Assembly (NCBI RefSeq): GCF_000350225.1
Contig: NW_005179135.1
Location: forward strand, 1 to 64,000
Reading direction: 5' to 3'
Source of the DNA: Chondrus crispus
Lineage: Eukaryota; Rhodophyta; Florideophyceae; Gigartinales; Gigartinaceae
DNA: 64,000 nt
Shown here: positions 1 to 10,678 of the stretch, in pieces
How positions within the stretch are numbered: position 1 is the first letter of the stretch
Layout: every line of letters starts with the position of its first letter
Position numbers and translations under genes: made by a program
Notes under the pieces: generated by a model
Database searches by the model: none
Told to the model about the DNA's origin: nothing
The model's input: the letters and a program-made list of their open reading frames with translations, nothing else

Positions 1-147
1 ATTGCGCGCTAGTTATCTGTACATGCACAGTATGTTTGTACAAAGTATAAACAAAAGACATTCGTACTGTGTTTGTCCTTCCTACCTTACATATGGGCGA
101 AATGACAGGACGCTACAACATCAAGTTGAATTTTGCTTTGTTAAAAG

Positions 148-378
148 TATTGGGAGATGAACCGTTGTTGGAGTAAGGAGTAGGATGGATGAGTTGGTCC
201 TTTTACTTTGCGGTAGAGAAGGGCGCTACTTATACTAAACTTTGGCAAGGAAATGTAGAAGAATTCCTCGGACTCACATTGACTCAGTTTGACTCAACCA
301 GATTAAGAGGTTCTTAATCTTGGTGTACTGTGACGAGTAATCATATTGTGGAAGTTGGTGTTGTGAGGAATCTCAACA
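148..378 (-). repeat. 3' LTR of copia-1
   Basis: The 231-bp repeat matches 4640-4859 plus 5220-5230. Read on the minus strand it starts TGTTGAGATT, a typical copia start, and ends CCCAATA, so the termini are TG...TA rather than TG...CA. The exact ends are fixed by the AAAAG duplication outside and the polypurine tract inside. Confidence 0.95.
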
Positions 379-387
379 CTCCCCTTC
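379..387 (-). other. Polypurine tract of copia-1
   Basis: The minus strand reads GAAGGGGAG directly before the TGTTGAGATT start of the 3' LTR. This is the expected site and composition for second-strand priming in an LTR retrotransposon. Confidence 0.85.
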
Positions 388-397
388 AACACCAGAT

Positions 398-1435
398 CTA
401 CTGAACAATCATGCCCATGGCAGCTGTAAACTTGCCGTGTTTAGGGCCAGCGAGAAGTTTCGTCATGATATCAGCTACCTGCTCGTCTGTGGAGATGTAT
501 TGCAACTTGACGTTGCCAGTCTGGACATGATGCTTAATAAAGTGATACTTCACCTCGATGTGCTTTGATCTCTCATTGACCGAGTCATTATGAGCCATCT
601 TCATTGCCCTTTGATTGTCGGCAAACAACATGATGGAATCCTTAGACTCAATCATGTTGTTTGCGATTACTAATTCCGAAATCATCCCTAAACAATCTTC
701 CTATCCAAATTGCTTCTCTGACAGCAAAGCTCATAGAAACATACTCCGACTCACACGACGATTGTGCTACGATTGTCTGTTTCTTACTTCGCCACGAGAT
801 GACGGCATAACAGTATTTGAATAGATAGCCGCTTGTCGACTTTCGTTCCATACGATCCCCAGCATAGTCTGCATCCGAGTATCCATGCAAGTAGTTTTGT
901 TTTCCCTGTACATGAGACCTGCATATGATTCCAAGATCTTTTGTCTTCTTGAGATACCGCAAAACAAATTTTGCTGCATTCCAATGACATCGCCTCGGGT
1001 CTTTCAAATGCCTCGACAGTAGTGAGCATGCGTAAGCAATATCGGTCTCGTTGTATTACATAAATATAAAATTGAGCCAACAAGCTCGTTGTACGGGACG
1101 TGCGGAACAGCCTGGAAATCCCCCTCGTCACGGCGCGGGAGTACAGTAAGATCCATTTGCGGATGAATAGGAACGGAAGACGTCTCGGAGTCGGATAGCC
1201 CGAATTTAGACAGCAGTTGATCAATCATTGTGGGATTCGAGATCTTGATAAGCCCCAATTCTCGATTATGCGAAATAACAATACCAAGAAACTTAGTTAC
1301 GTCCTCTTCTACACGAATATCAACCCTCGAAGCAATTCGAGAAGCAATATCGAGCAATACAGGCTTGGAGCCCCCAGCCATTAGCAGATCATCGACGTAG
1401 ACTAGGACAAATATTTTGTCGTCCGATAATTCCAT
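398..1435 (-). pseudogene. copia-1 pol 3' part: reverse transcriptase palm and RNase H
   Basis: This is the C-terminal part of the copia polyprotein. The piece starting near 1435 carries the reverse-transcriptase catalytic motif FVLVYVDDLLM. It is followed by the RNase H region, with YSDADYAGD at about 870-900 and the conserved SSCESEY and SKHIEVKYHFIK segments. The reading frame changes near 1005 and again near 650-690, so no single protein spans it. The RNase H end reaches to within about 10 bp of the polypurine tract, as expected for copia elements. It is clearly homologous to copia pol and cannot be functional. Confidence 0.93.
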
Positions 1436-1545
1436 AATGTAAAGGCAAGGGTCTTGTTGCGAAGCCCGGAATCCTAAATCACTCAGAAGCTTGTTAATCA
1501 GTAGCCGTCACGCTCGAGAAGCCTGCTTAAGCCCATAGAGGGCCT

Positions 1546-2409
1546 TTACCAAGCGATAAACCCAGTTTTTTTCGTGGGATCTACGAAACCTTCCGGTTGT
1601 TTCATATAGATAGTTTCATCATGCTCGCCATTCAAAAATGCAGCCTTGACATCGACCTGTAGATATTCCAAGTTCTGTGACGCCACCACAGCGAGTAATG
1701 ATCTCAATGTCGTATAACTTGCAACAGAAGCAAAAGTCTCATTATAATCCATTCCCAGACGTTGGGAAAATCCTTGTGCCACCAATCTAGCTCGGCGACG
1801 GGTGAGGTCTCCCGATGCATCAGTCTTGTTAGCGAAAACCCAGCGGTTTCCAATCGCCTTGATTCCTTTTGGAGGCTCTTCGAGTATCCAGGTATTATTG
1901 CCCTGTATCTTTGAGATTTCCTCTTGCATCGCACTTCGCCAAGCAGCACCATCGGGACTTGACATTGCTTCTTTGTATGAAGTGGGAACACTTGAGTCCT
2001 CATTTCCCATTCGCACGTTCAGCGCGATCATAGCAGATGCGTCCGTATAACGATCCGGCTGACGAATCGTTCTTCCAGATCTAGACTTATTAGGGTAATA
2101 TGTAAGAGGACGGCAATTGGAACCATCATTGTCGACATCCGTATTATTGACATCAAAACCACAAGAAGATATGTCTTCTTCGGGAGAGCGATCAGTGACG
2201 GCATCCTCTTCTGGGAGACGGAATGATACGGATTGTGTGTCCAAATTTGCACTGCCAGATTCACTCGATGGGGTGAGTTTCTGTAGACATAGCTCCTCAA
2301 ACTTGACATCACGGGAAATAATTACAGTGTTCTTATGCGGAAGATAAACTTTGTAACTATTTTCATTTGCAAACCCTACAAGGTAGCCAACCTCAGCCCT
2401 TGTCTCCAA
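1546..2409 (-). pseudogene. copia-1 pol middle: integrase C-terminal tail, linker and reverse transcriptase N-terminus
   Basis: A 287-residue open stretch begins in the integrase tail (VGYLVGFANENSYKVY and VIISRDVKFEE are the usual copia integrase C-terminal signatures). It continues through an acidic linker and enters the reverse transcriptase at EAMSSPDGAAWRSAMQEEIS. The fingers region includes NRWVFANKTDASG and LQVDVKAAFLNGEHDETIYM, where the first catalytic aspartate (DVKAAF) is present. The frame is lost before the YVDD motif of the next piece and differs from the frame of the upstream integrase core. Confidence 0.93.
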
Positions 2410-2489
2410 TTTTCCTTTTCTCTTCGCTTTTGGGACATGTACGAAAGCCTTCGATCCGAAACACCTGAGGAGCTGGAAATTTGGCCGTT

Positions 2490-2897
2490 TTACAGTGATG
2501 ACCTCAAATGGGGTTTCGTTGGATCATTGCACGCAGAAGAGAAGAGTCGATTGCAAATAAAATTAGCTGTGCTTATAGCTTCAGTCCACAATCTCTGCCT
2601 CCCAGGTACGTGAATCATATCTTGCATCATGGTGCGAGCAATGTCCAGCAATGTCCTATTTAGACGTTCGGCTTTCCCATTACTTTCCGGAGAGTATGGG
2701 GAGGAATTTTGTTGAATTATGCCTTTGCCTTGAAGCCATTTATTCATACTCTTCGAAATAAATTCCTTTGCGTTGTCGGTTAGAAGCCGTCGTACAGAGA
2801 GGCGTTGGATAGAACTGTCACAGATATTCTCAATTTCCAGAATCATTTCCTGTAGTGCCGATGAAGACGCAGCCTTAGTCTTTGTAAAGCGAACCAA
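2490..2897 (-). pseudogene. copia-1 integrase core, C-terminal half
   Basis: The piece contains LLTDNAKEFIS (second catalytic Asp) and SPYSPESNGKAERLNRTL (catalytic Glu), the standard copia integrase core signatures. It lies in a different frame from both neighbouring pieces, so a frame change separates it from the N-terminal half of the core. Strand transfer activity would need the first Asp, which lies on the preceding piece. Confidence 0.92.
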
Positions 2898-2913
2898 AGA
2901 AAGGGCACTGGCG

Positions 2914-3876
2914 TCATCTTATATCGCAGTGCAGTACTTTGATCCTCCCCAGAGATACAACTTGGAATGGACCAATTAGATCAGCGTGGAGTAGATCTAA
3001 AGGACCAGTGGTCCGATCATCAACCGGTCTTCGGGAATCTCGGGTAGATTTACCTTTCAAACAGGAGTGACAAGTGTCAATTTTCTTGCAAGTCTTGATG
3101 TCGATGCCATCTAGCAGTGGTAGTGACTTTTGGATAGTCCCACTGCTAACATGCCCCAGGCGCATATGCCAAAGCTCTTGCCTTTCGAGATTTGAAAGCG
3201 TAGATGTCGCCTGTAAGGCGTTGCGGTGCATCCAATCAGGTGCGGAAATGTTGATGCGATATAGTCCATCCTGACATTCTGTGCCCTTGAAAATTATTTC
3301 ATCACCTTCTCTGCGAGTGACAATACAACACCCTTTCCCCGTGTCATTTGTGTCAAAACGTATGCAGAATCCCGCTTGGCACAATTTAGATACCGAAAGA
3401 AGGTTGGTCATGAGGTGAGGTACAAATAATGTATCTTTCATCTCAACCGGAATACGTTTGGCATCAAAAGAAGCCATAGCACGGATGGTACCGATCCCAG
3501 AGATTTCTGTAGTGTCTTCGTTTCCAACGGAAACGAATTGCTGAGTTGGGGGCGGTAACATTTTCATGAAGAGCTTCGGATTGTTGGACATGTGAGATGT
3601 CGCACCAGAGTCAAGGTACCAACTGTTCTTGGAATTAGTCACATTTGCACAGACAGGGGTTAATGTCAGACACTTTGAAATAAATGTTATGTAACCTTTT
3701 CCTGTCTGGTTGTCGCCTTTACGCGGCGCCTTAATGGCACCCTTGACATGCCGTCTCCATCTCGGGTTGACTCGAGCCTTCGTGCTTCTTTGGGGGTTAC
3801 GATCCGGTTTGTATTTAGTGCTTTCCGGGTTGTGGAAGCAGTCTTCTTTGATATGCCCAGGACGCTCGCAGTGCGT
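2914..3876 (-). pseudogene. copia-1 protease, GAG-pre-integrase and integrase N-terminus
   Basis: This segment begins just after the nonsense codon in the gag zinc knuckle and stays open in the gag frame. It holds the rest of the knuckle, then the aspartic protease site WYLDSGATSHMSN (catalytic D-S-G at about 3610). The pre-integrase zinc motif LWHMRLGHVS...CHSCLKGK follows, then the integrase start with the first catalytic Asp in LLHADLIGPF. It ends at a frame change near 2910. The domain order matches Ty1/copia exactly. Confidence 0.92.
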
Positions 3877-4404
3877 TCACTTCTTTTTCGGGAAAGATTT
3901 GACATTGAGAGCGGATTCTGAGTTGCCCTCCTTGCCGTAATCCCGTTGCTGCAGGCAGACCTCCTTTGTAATCAACATGCCAATGGCCGTAGCGCGATCT
4001 TTATCCATCTCTCGAATTAGATCGGCAATATTAGCGAATTCAGGCAACAGACCCCTGAGCAAAGCACGGCGCTTTTCGTCCCTTGAAAGCGGCTTCCCAA
4101 TTGCTGTGAGCCTGTTTTCCATCGTAGTGAGACGATTGATATATGTCATAACATCTTCACCAATTCGCATTTTCATAGTCTGGTACGTTTCCAAGTAAGA
4201 ATCTATAGCTGCATTGGAAACGGTGTTGAACTGTGCTCGTAGTGTATCCCAAACGGCTTTGGGGTCCTCCAGGTCAATTACAGAAGCGCTGCATTGATCT
4301 GTGACACTCAAGAGTAAATCAGCTAAGGCTGATGCTCGAAGACGATCATGCTTCGTCCTTTCCATCAAATCTGTTGCCGGAGGAGCAATAACACCAGGCA
4401 ACAC
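3877..4404 (-). pseudogene. copia-1 gag (UBN2-type)
   Basis: The 175-residue ORF resembles the UBN2/gag polypeptide of copia elements. Recognisable segments are DLEDPKAVWDTLRAQF, then the helical stretch around SYLETYQTMKM and the RALLRGLLPEF region. The frame stops at a TGA at 3877-3879. The next in-frame residues read T-H-C-E-R-P-G-H-x4-C, so the TGA stands exactly where the first cysteine of a CCHC zinc knuckle should be. A single nonsense change therefore separates gag from protease in an otherwise common frame. The first in-frame ATG is at 4402-4404. Confidence 0.9.
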
Positions 4405-4620
4405 AAATGACCATGTCCCCTTACTGAGTAGAACTAATTTGATTTTTCTTGAGCAAATATGGTAGTTCTCGGCGTTCAGCTTGTCAATTTGGTGCCGGCT
4501 TACGTCGACAGGTTCTCACTGGAACTTGACATTACGATGGTTTCGTAGAAGCCGGTGGGAACACTGTCCCCTCTGAAACAAAATTGCACTGTAGATTTGT
4601 ACGCTTTAGCATAGGTAATC

Positions 4621-4639
4621 AGCGCTGGGCACCATAACC
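4621..4639 (-). other. copia-1 primer binding site, half-tRNA type
   Basis: Directly inside the 5' LTR the minus strand reads GGTTATGGTGCCCAGCGC. The plus strand therefore resembles the anticodon stem-loop of initiator tRNA-Met (CTGGGC, CAT, AACC) instead of the tRNA 3' acceptor end. Drosophila copia primes from an internal fragment of this tRNA and has GGTTATGGGCCCAG at the same place. The primer assignment rests on that similarity; no tRNA gene is visible in this window. Confidence 0.75.
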
Positions 4640-5230
4640 TATTGGGAGATGAACCGTTGTTGGAGTAAGGGGTAGGATGGATGAGTTGGTCCTTTTACTT
4701 TGAGGTAGAGAAGGGCGCTACTTATACTAAACTTTAGCAAGGAAATGTAGAAGAATTCCTCGGACTCACATTGACTCAGTTTGACTCAACCAGATTAAGA
4801 GGTTCTTAATCTTGGTGTACTGTGACGAGTAATCATATTGTGGAAGTTGATGTTGTGAGTGATGACGTGCAGTAGCGTATTTGCCGAAATTTGTAAGCCT
4901 GTGGAAATATTTCACCATCCTTTACGATCCGCATGGTTCCCAATGGACTAGCAATTACATAACCGGAGGGATGTTACGTTAAGTGTCATGAAACGCCAGG
5001 ATATAAGGTAACCTATTGATAGTGTAATTGACTAACACAGTAATGTGCGTCATCCTACACGGATGACTCTATTACTGTCTGAGCATCCTTTTGGTAATCA
5101 AATCGACGAGCTGCGGTTATCAGGACTACTTAAAGCCTAGAGGAGACTCTCAAAGTAAATATCACGATCCAAGCTTCATCAGTCTTATCTTCAGACTTCG
5201 TCCAATTGCCATTAGTGAGGAATCTCAACA
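4640..5230 (-). repeat. 5' LTR of copia-1, interrupted
   Basis: The LTR occupies 4640-4859 and resumes at 5220-5230. The remaining 11 bases (GAATCTCAACA on plus) complete the 231-bp unit. The intervening bases are a nested element plus one copy of its GTGAG target duplication. Confidence 0.93.
4860..5214 (+). mobile_element. Nested solo-LTR-like element inside the copia-1 5' LTR
   Basis: The 355-bp insert is flanked by a perfect 5-bp duplication GTGAG (4855-4859 and 5215-5219). The intact 3' LTR of copia-1 supplies the empty site. It starts TGATGACGTG and ends GCCATTA, so its ends are TG...TA like the other copia-type LTRs here. It has no coding capacity. A 5-bp duplication with TG...TA ends and this length fit a solo LTR. 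The family is not otherwise present in the window. Confidence 0.75.
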
Positions 5231-5235
5231 AAAAG

Positions 5236-5880
5236 ACAAGATTGCTCCTCTGAATTGTAGACCCCTGGTAGAAAATAGCTCAGCATAGTTAGGAGCAGGA
5301 TTTTGTGAACGAATAACGATTTTCGTCCTTTGCTTGACTCCAGTGCGATCACGTGGATTCTTTCCACGGTCCAAAAAATCGCACAGTAGAAGCAGACACC
5401 GTTCTCAAATGTTGTTGCTCGTGAAACCCTGTACTTCGGGAAGTACAAAATCCTGTGTTCTGTTGCAGAACACAAAGCTGCCTCCCTATCCCTACGATAT
5501 CCAAACAGGAAGCTCAGTATTGTAGTTGATACTCATAAAAAGTGGAGTACGGGGACAGTATAAGCAGTTAGAAAATTCCTGTGTACATCATACATACATC
5601 ATCGACGCACTCAAAGGGCGACTTAGATCAGCCTCCGGTAAACTGGAATGCAAATCGTAGTGTTCACGAGTCCTTCGCGTGGAGGAAAGAAATGGTGAAG
5701 GTATTGAGCGCAAAAGGCTGCTTGCTTATTTATTAGTAAATTATGGACGGAGCGGTAGTTGCGTTGGGCGAGATCTCCGGCGCGGGATGAGTTATGAGTC
5801 GATCACGGGGGCGGACACTGCTCAGCTTCTCCAACTAAAGTTGGACTCGATCACCATAAAACAGCTCTCCGGTTGCCTGC
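5236..5880. other. Spacer without supported gene
   Basis: Short ORFs occur on both strands, but none has a signal peptide, domain or composition that supports coding. No repeat shared with the rest of the window was seen. Confidence 0.5.
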
Positions 5881-6579
5881 CTAGAAGAGAATGTTGAACT
5901 TCTCGACCTCAGACGGGAGAACTTCATCATTTATATCCGCAGCTCTGAGGCCAGACGGGATACTGGATACTACCAGAAGGGTTCTTCCGTCATCGAACTC
6001 AACACTGGCGACCTCGAGGAAAACGAAAGCGACAGTCGGGATGTTGCTCTGACCAGTGGCTGACAAGGTACCGGTGATCCTAATTTCAGAGGCGATTGCG
6101 CTCTGGAGGATCTCCACGATGGCGTTGAATTTCGTTTCGAAGTTCTCGATTCTCTCGGCAGCCTCGTCGATCTGCTCGGCACTGATGCCCTCAGCGAAGT
6201 TCAGGTCCAAAAGCGCAAAGAAGGGAAGGTTGAGGTCGCCTTCGTAGTTACTTACGAGCTCTTCGAACTGAGCGCGCTCCCCTGCGGTGAGGGTCTCGAC
6301 AAAGGAGGAACTCATGCTGTTAAGAGTCTGAGCATCGACGGCGTTGGCTGTGACGTCGAAGTCGAGGATGGCGGTGGCGCCTCGGACAACACTGATACCG
6401 ACCCTGGTGACACGGCCGAAGCCGGTGGTGCTGGTGAAGGAGCCTCCTGTACTTGTCTCGGACTGGCGGGAGACGGGGACAAACTCTTTAACCACGTTGG
6501 CGATGCGGCGGGGGACCGCGCCGGCGAGGGCGGCGGAGAAGAAGACGGCGAGGAAAGTGATGAACTTTGCGGATACCAT
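5881..6579 (-). CDS. Secreted protein of unknown function, cysteine-free, 232 aa
   Basis: The ORF encodes 232 residues. The first ~20 form a clear signal peptide (hydrophobic core FITFLAVFFSAALAGA), so the product enters the secretory pathway. The mature part has no cysteine and no transmembrane segment. It alternates Ser/Thr-Gly-rich segments at about residues 40-75 with amphipathic acidic helices (roughly 95-160, rich in E, D and A) and a hydrophobic beta-like stretch near 180-205. A TATA box about 105 nt upstream of the ATG, together with third-position G/C bias, supports real coding. I do not recognise a family; cell-wall or extracellular-matrix roles are possible but unsupported. The gene stands alone, with long spacers on both sides. 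Confidence 0.8.
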   Translation of the reverse strand: MVSAKFITFLAVFFSAALAGAVPRRIANVVKEFVPVSRQSETSTGGSFTSTTGFGRVTRVGISVVRGATAILDFDVTANAVDAQTLNSMSSSFVETLTAGERAQFEELVSNYEGDLNLPFFALLDLNFAEGISAEQIDEAAERIENFETKFNAIVEILQSAIASEIRITGTLSATGQSNIPTVAFVFLEVASVEFDDGRTLLVVSSIPSGLRAADINDEVLPSEVEKFNILF

Positions 6580-6681
6580 TTTGGGATACGGGGTGAGTGG
6601 GTCGCGGCGGAGGGATGCGACGGGAGTTAGCTGAAGAGGTGAGAGTGGATGAAGTTGGAAGTGGGAGGCAATTCGGGTGAG

Positions 6682-6689
6682 TTTTTATA
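6682..6689 (-). promoter_or_regulatory. TATA box of the 5.9-kb secreted gene
   Basis: The minus strand reads CCCTATAAAAACTC about 105 nt upstream of the ATG at 6579. That leaves a 5' leader of about 75 nt if transcription starts ~30 nt downstream. Confidence 0.65.
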
Positions 6690-9600
6690 GGGAGGTGAGC
6701 GGAGGGGCACGTAGATGGCTGCATTGGCGGAGAAGGAATGACTGCCAAAGGATGGACAGGGAAGATGTGGTGAAAAGATGACTCCAATGATCAGGAGAGT
6801 ACAGAATGGATATAAGATTTGGGGATGGGGAATGACTATGAAGAATGCCCACGGATGCAACATGATTTTGCTTGATTTATGTGACATGACTTGGGGGATT
6901 ATCGATTCCTTGGTGCGAACGAGGAAGAGAGGGAAGAGCTTCAGCAGTGTGGCGACGACAAAAAAAGGAATAAGAGCTGAAGGGCATGGAAGGATATGGG
7001 TGTGCCAGGGAGGGGGAATCTGTGACGGGGAAGTGTCGATGCAATACAATACGGGGGAATGCAACGCAAAATCGTGAAGACATTGAGGCGGTGTAGGCGG
7101 GGTACGTTTCGCGACAGGAAATAGGGACCTGTATGACAGGGAGTCGTTAAGCATTACCGTGAGTGAATGGAGATGTCACTGTACTGTACAGTAGTGAGCT
7201 TGAAGAAGTCTCTTTGTGAGGCGGAGAAATGCGGCGGGTCATATGTGTCAATGCGGCGTCAGGGTGTACAGGGTTCCAGGGATGAGGATTGAGAGGAAGG
7301 CTTTTTAGTCGTGGGTTGGGCAGTTTCATCTGCAGATACAGGGAGATATGTTATGTATGTGTACATGAAATGGGGGGAGTGGAAAAGATGAGACTGGTTG
7401 CAGCTCGGGATGCATGATAACAAGGAAGATGACGTTGTTGCCTTGCGATGCAAGAGGGGAACTTTGGCTACTGCTGGACACGTGTACACGGCACTGTACT
7501 GCCGATATTTAGTTAACGGGGCAGTCTGAATGCAGTATGCAGGCTGGGACTTGAGGGTACCAGCAAGTAGGTAGTACCTCGGTTATGCTTTTATCGATGC
7601 TGAGATGGTGCTGTGCTTAGGCCCTGGCCTCAATACAGCGACGCGAGGGAGTTCAGCTTAAGTACACTGCTAAAGGTTCATGCAAGAACAAAGTACAAAG
7701 GGGATGTGAATCTATGCCACATTATTGGCAGAGAAAGCGCGGCAAATCTTTGAAGGAGGGTGCAATCGACTTCTCAATCTGACGTGCAAGAGCAAGTCTG
7801 AGAGCTTACTTAGAATGCTTCTGCCATGCAATTACTGCACTCTTCTCTACAATAAATTCAACAGCACATCTGTCACCTCCTTACAGCACTTGTAGTGCAG
7901 TATAAATAGGACCAGAATAGTGCGACAACATAAATGAAGACTCATCGGCCTCTCGTTCTAGCACAAACTTCTTGATCAGCTTACATTGCTGTTGTACACT
8001 TATATAACTGTACAACTATACAACTCTTGATTGACAGAACAGATGTGTGGACAATAGTGTTCACAGTGATTGCAATGTAGCATGTAGACCTACTCCCTTG
8101 CCACAACAGTAATAGTCCAAATGCGCTTAATACTTAGGACACCGAGGCGTCTCTAAATAATCGCTTCATTTCGATAGCCGAACATTTGTTTCAATCCCTG
8201 ACATTGGGTGCGGTCTGTTTCACGAAATGCCGCAGCGCATTTACAATACTTGTCCCGTTTAGTAACGTGTCCGCGCAAGAGTCCTTTTAGCTTTTTGCCA
8301 GGGCGCTATTGTACTGTTCTGATACTTCGCAACCGGCTTTTTTAAAAGACAGTATTTTAGAAGGACGAATGCATTATTCCTTCGAGCCCCGCCACAATCA
8401 ATACCACAAGGCCGTGTTTGCCATCTACCCTGACATAAGTCAAGACAGCAATAGGCAAATGCACGTGCTTCTTCATTAAAACACAATTGTTCTCCAAATC
8501 GTTGCATCTGTTCTCTTTTACTCTATAAGGAGGGTACGATTTGGTACTACCACGCTAGCCATCCGTTGTAGAGGAGATAATACTCCTCTCTGTCACGTAG
8601 AAGTAAAAATCAGTTTGGCAAGAAACAGCAGCAACCGTGTCTTCAGCCGGGAGCACGTCACCGCCAGCAGTAGGAGTTGCATTGATGGAAATATCAACGA
8701 TTCCTAGCCGCCTGCGTGATTGCTGCGAAAAGCCCTCTGATAGAATATATGGTGGAAAACGGATCCGTGTTGAATGATATTCGTGAATAATAGAAGAAAG
8801 CCAAGTTTACTCAGTGAAAATGATGTGAGTGCTGTGCCACTAGAAGGAGATCGGATCAGTAACGAACGGTAGGGCGAGAAAGGCTGTTGCTTGTTCTTTT
8901 GCATTTCTTGTGGTTCACCTTTGCGCTGTCTATTTGTGTCCAATCGAAGATAAGAAATATGCTACGGAATTGCAAGGAGCGCGATAGAGCGCGTTCTTGA
9001 AATTATTATACGAAGAGACAGTCCTTAAATTATCATGTGAAGAGACATCACACATCATAATTGTGTGTTGCTCCCTCTGCCTGATTGCGTCACATACATA
9101 CTCAGGGTCGCAATGCTAACTGCTACCGAATAGTAAAACTGACTTCGGAAATCGAACTTGTAGAAACTCCATCAGCAGTTCTTGAACTATAATCCCCTTG
9201 ATCAATCACAAAACGCTTCTTGCTGTGCATGGAGCGACTCATGTTGTTTGGCTTCCTTAGAGTCACATCTAAACGCACCCAGGAGTTCTCTTTAATAAGC
9301 ATACTCTATGCCTGAGAATATCAGACTCTTCTTCGGGCGCAATTCCCTGCATTGTCATAAAACAAGTGATCGAACGAACGGAAATTTCTTCGGTTTGAGT
9401 TTCTAATCGCATGTGTTGATAGAATTGGCTTGTGTTTCCACATTACTTCATGGTACCCTAATTGTACTGCACAGAGTTTTAGGCATACTGGAACAATACC
9501 AATGGTACAGTTCTGCAACCATGGCCCAAGGGGCATATTTAAAATGTTCTCAGGGAAGGTCTGACAAGGGGGTCTGTGAGGTCATGTAACAGGTACGAGG

Positions 9601-9832
9601 TCTCAAATTTGCACTCTCATTCTTTCTGTGCGCATTTTTCTATGAAGTGCTTAAACTCTGTAAGAAATGGCGGATGCAATGTGGTTAAGATGGAGGAATG
9701 CAGCTGTGACAGACGACAGCAAGGCTGGCGGAAATCGTTAGACGAACTGGAGTGCTCTTCGATGCGTTTTCTGTTGCAGACCACGAAAGCCTTTCAGAAT
9801 GGTCGGCCATCAAGGACGTATCAAATCAGCAC
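6690..9832. other. 3.1-kb spacer without supported gene
   Basis: ORFs are short and antisense-like, without signal peptides or domains. One minus ORF (8259-8507) has several cysteines but no signal peptide or recognisable motif. No repeat structure or RNA gene was recognised. Confidence 0.5.
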
Positions 9833-10678
9833 TCAATGGACGCACACCATCAGATGTTCCAGCCCCGGCGGTGGGAACTGATAGAAATCCGTCACCACAG
9901 TCCCAGCAGGGCAGTCATCAGCGTCTTCCACAAGCGGCGTGCAACAGCTGAGGGCGGCGCCATTGTGACAGAAACCCGGCGGCAGCACAGTCTTGATCAT
10001 ACAGGCAAATCCCTGCTGGCATTGCGAAGTCTCTACGCAGGAATCCCCCTGCAGCCCGAGTTGTTCGCCGGTTTCGAACATGCACGCGAAGCGTCCGTCA
10101 TTCAGGCCGCTATCGGTCGAGCAGTATCTGTCTCCACCTCCGTTGCACGACGCGGCGATGATCGGATCGCACTTTTCCTCGCACAGTGGAGGCCCGTTCA
10201 CGTACCGGTGACACAGTTGCTTAATGTCCGGACAGAACGGGCTGGCGTTGCTCCCCGTGCATAGCGGCCGACACACTTCGTTGATGCACAGGCCTTCCTC
10301 ATCGCAAGTGTCGCCGTCATTGTTGCCCTTGGTCGAGCATGAGTCGCCCACGGAGTCGGGGTTATTGTCGAGGGGGCGGCACCGCGGTTGGGAGGAGAGG
10401 TCCTCGCTAGTGCATTTGAAGTTATCTGGGCAGTCCTGTGCGAAGATGTCGCAGAACGCCCCGTTAGGGCCTGGTGTCGGGTTTGACTCCCCGAATGTCA
10501 GGTCGTTGACGACTGTAGACCTGGCGGGAGGGGCTGTCGTAACGAAAACCAGGTCTCCGGAGACGGTGAATCGCCCCGTTGGTGGGGGCGCCGTCACTGT
10601 TCCACGCTTGTCCGCGCCTGTGGCTAGGTACAAGAAAAGCGCGGTGAGGGAGAGTTGGAGGTAAATGTTGAAACTCAT
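9833..10678 (-). CDS. Secreted cysteine-rich protein, 281 aa, 24 cysteines
   Basis: The ORF is open for 350 codons, but the start at 10678 is preferred because it puts a signal peptide (MSFNIYLQLSLTALFLYLATG) at the N-terminus. The longer form begins with ordinary polar residues. After a Thr/Pro-rich linker (about residues 22-75) the mature chain holds 24 cysteines in a disulphide-rich region. Repeated short patterns such as GDSC, CQQGFAC and CRPLC resemble EB/EGF-like or dickkopf-like cysteine modules, although none is a confident match. A CC pair lies near the C-terminus. It is likely extracellular and disulphide-stabilised. No TATA box was found in the expected window. Function is unknown. 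Confidence 0.82.
   Translation of the reverse strand: MSFNIYLQLSLTALFLYLATGADKRGTVTAPPPTGRFTVSGDLVFVTTAPPARSTVVNDLTFGESNPTPGPNGAFCDIFAQDCPDNFKCTSEDLSSQPRCRPLDNNPDSVGDSCSTKGNNDGDTCDEEGLCINEVCRPLCTGSNASPFCPDIKQLCHRYVNGPPLCEEKCDPIIAASCNGGGDRYCSTDSGLNDGRFACMFETGEQLGLQGDSCVETSQCQQGFACMIKTVLPPGFCHNGAALSCCTPLVEDADDCPAGTVVTDFYQFPPPGLEHLMVCVH

Larger units (their letters stand above)
148..5230 (-). mobile_element. Ty1/copia LTR retrotransposon (copia-1), decayed
   Basis: This is a complete-length but inactive copia-type element read on the minus strand. It is bounded by a 5-bp target duplication AAAAG (143-147 and 5231-5235) and by two 231-bp LTRs that differ at about four positions by eye. The order gag, protease, integrase, reverse transcriptase, RNase H is the copia (Pseudoviridae-type) order. 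A polypurine tract lies next to the 3' LTR and a primer site next to the 5' LTR. The coding region has one nonsense codon in gag and at least five frame changes in pol. A second LTR-like element is nested in its 5' LTR, so it was already in place when that insertion occurred. Confidence 0.95.

Noticed and set aside
8259..8507. Minus-strand 82-codon ORF with several cysteines
   Set aside because: No signal peptide, no hydrophobic N-terminus, no promoter and no similarity to the cysteine-rich families nearby.
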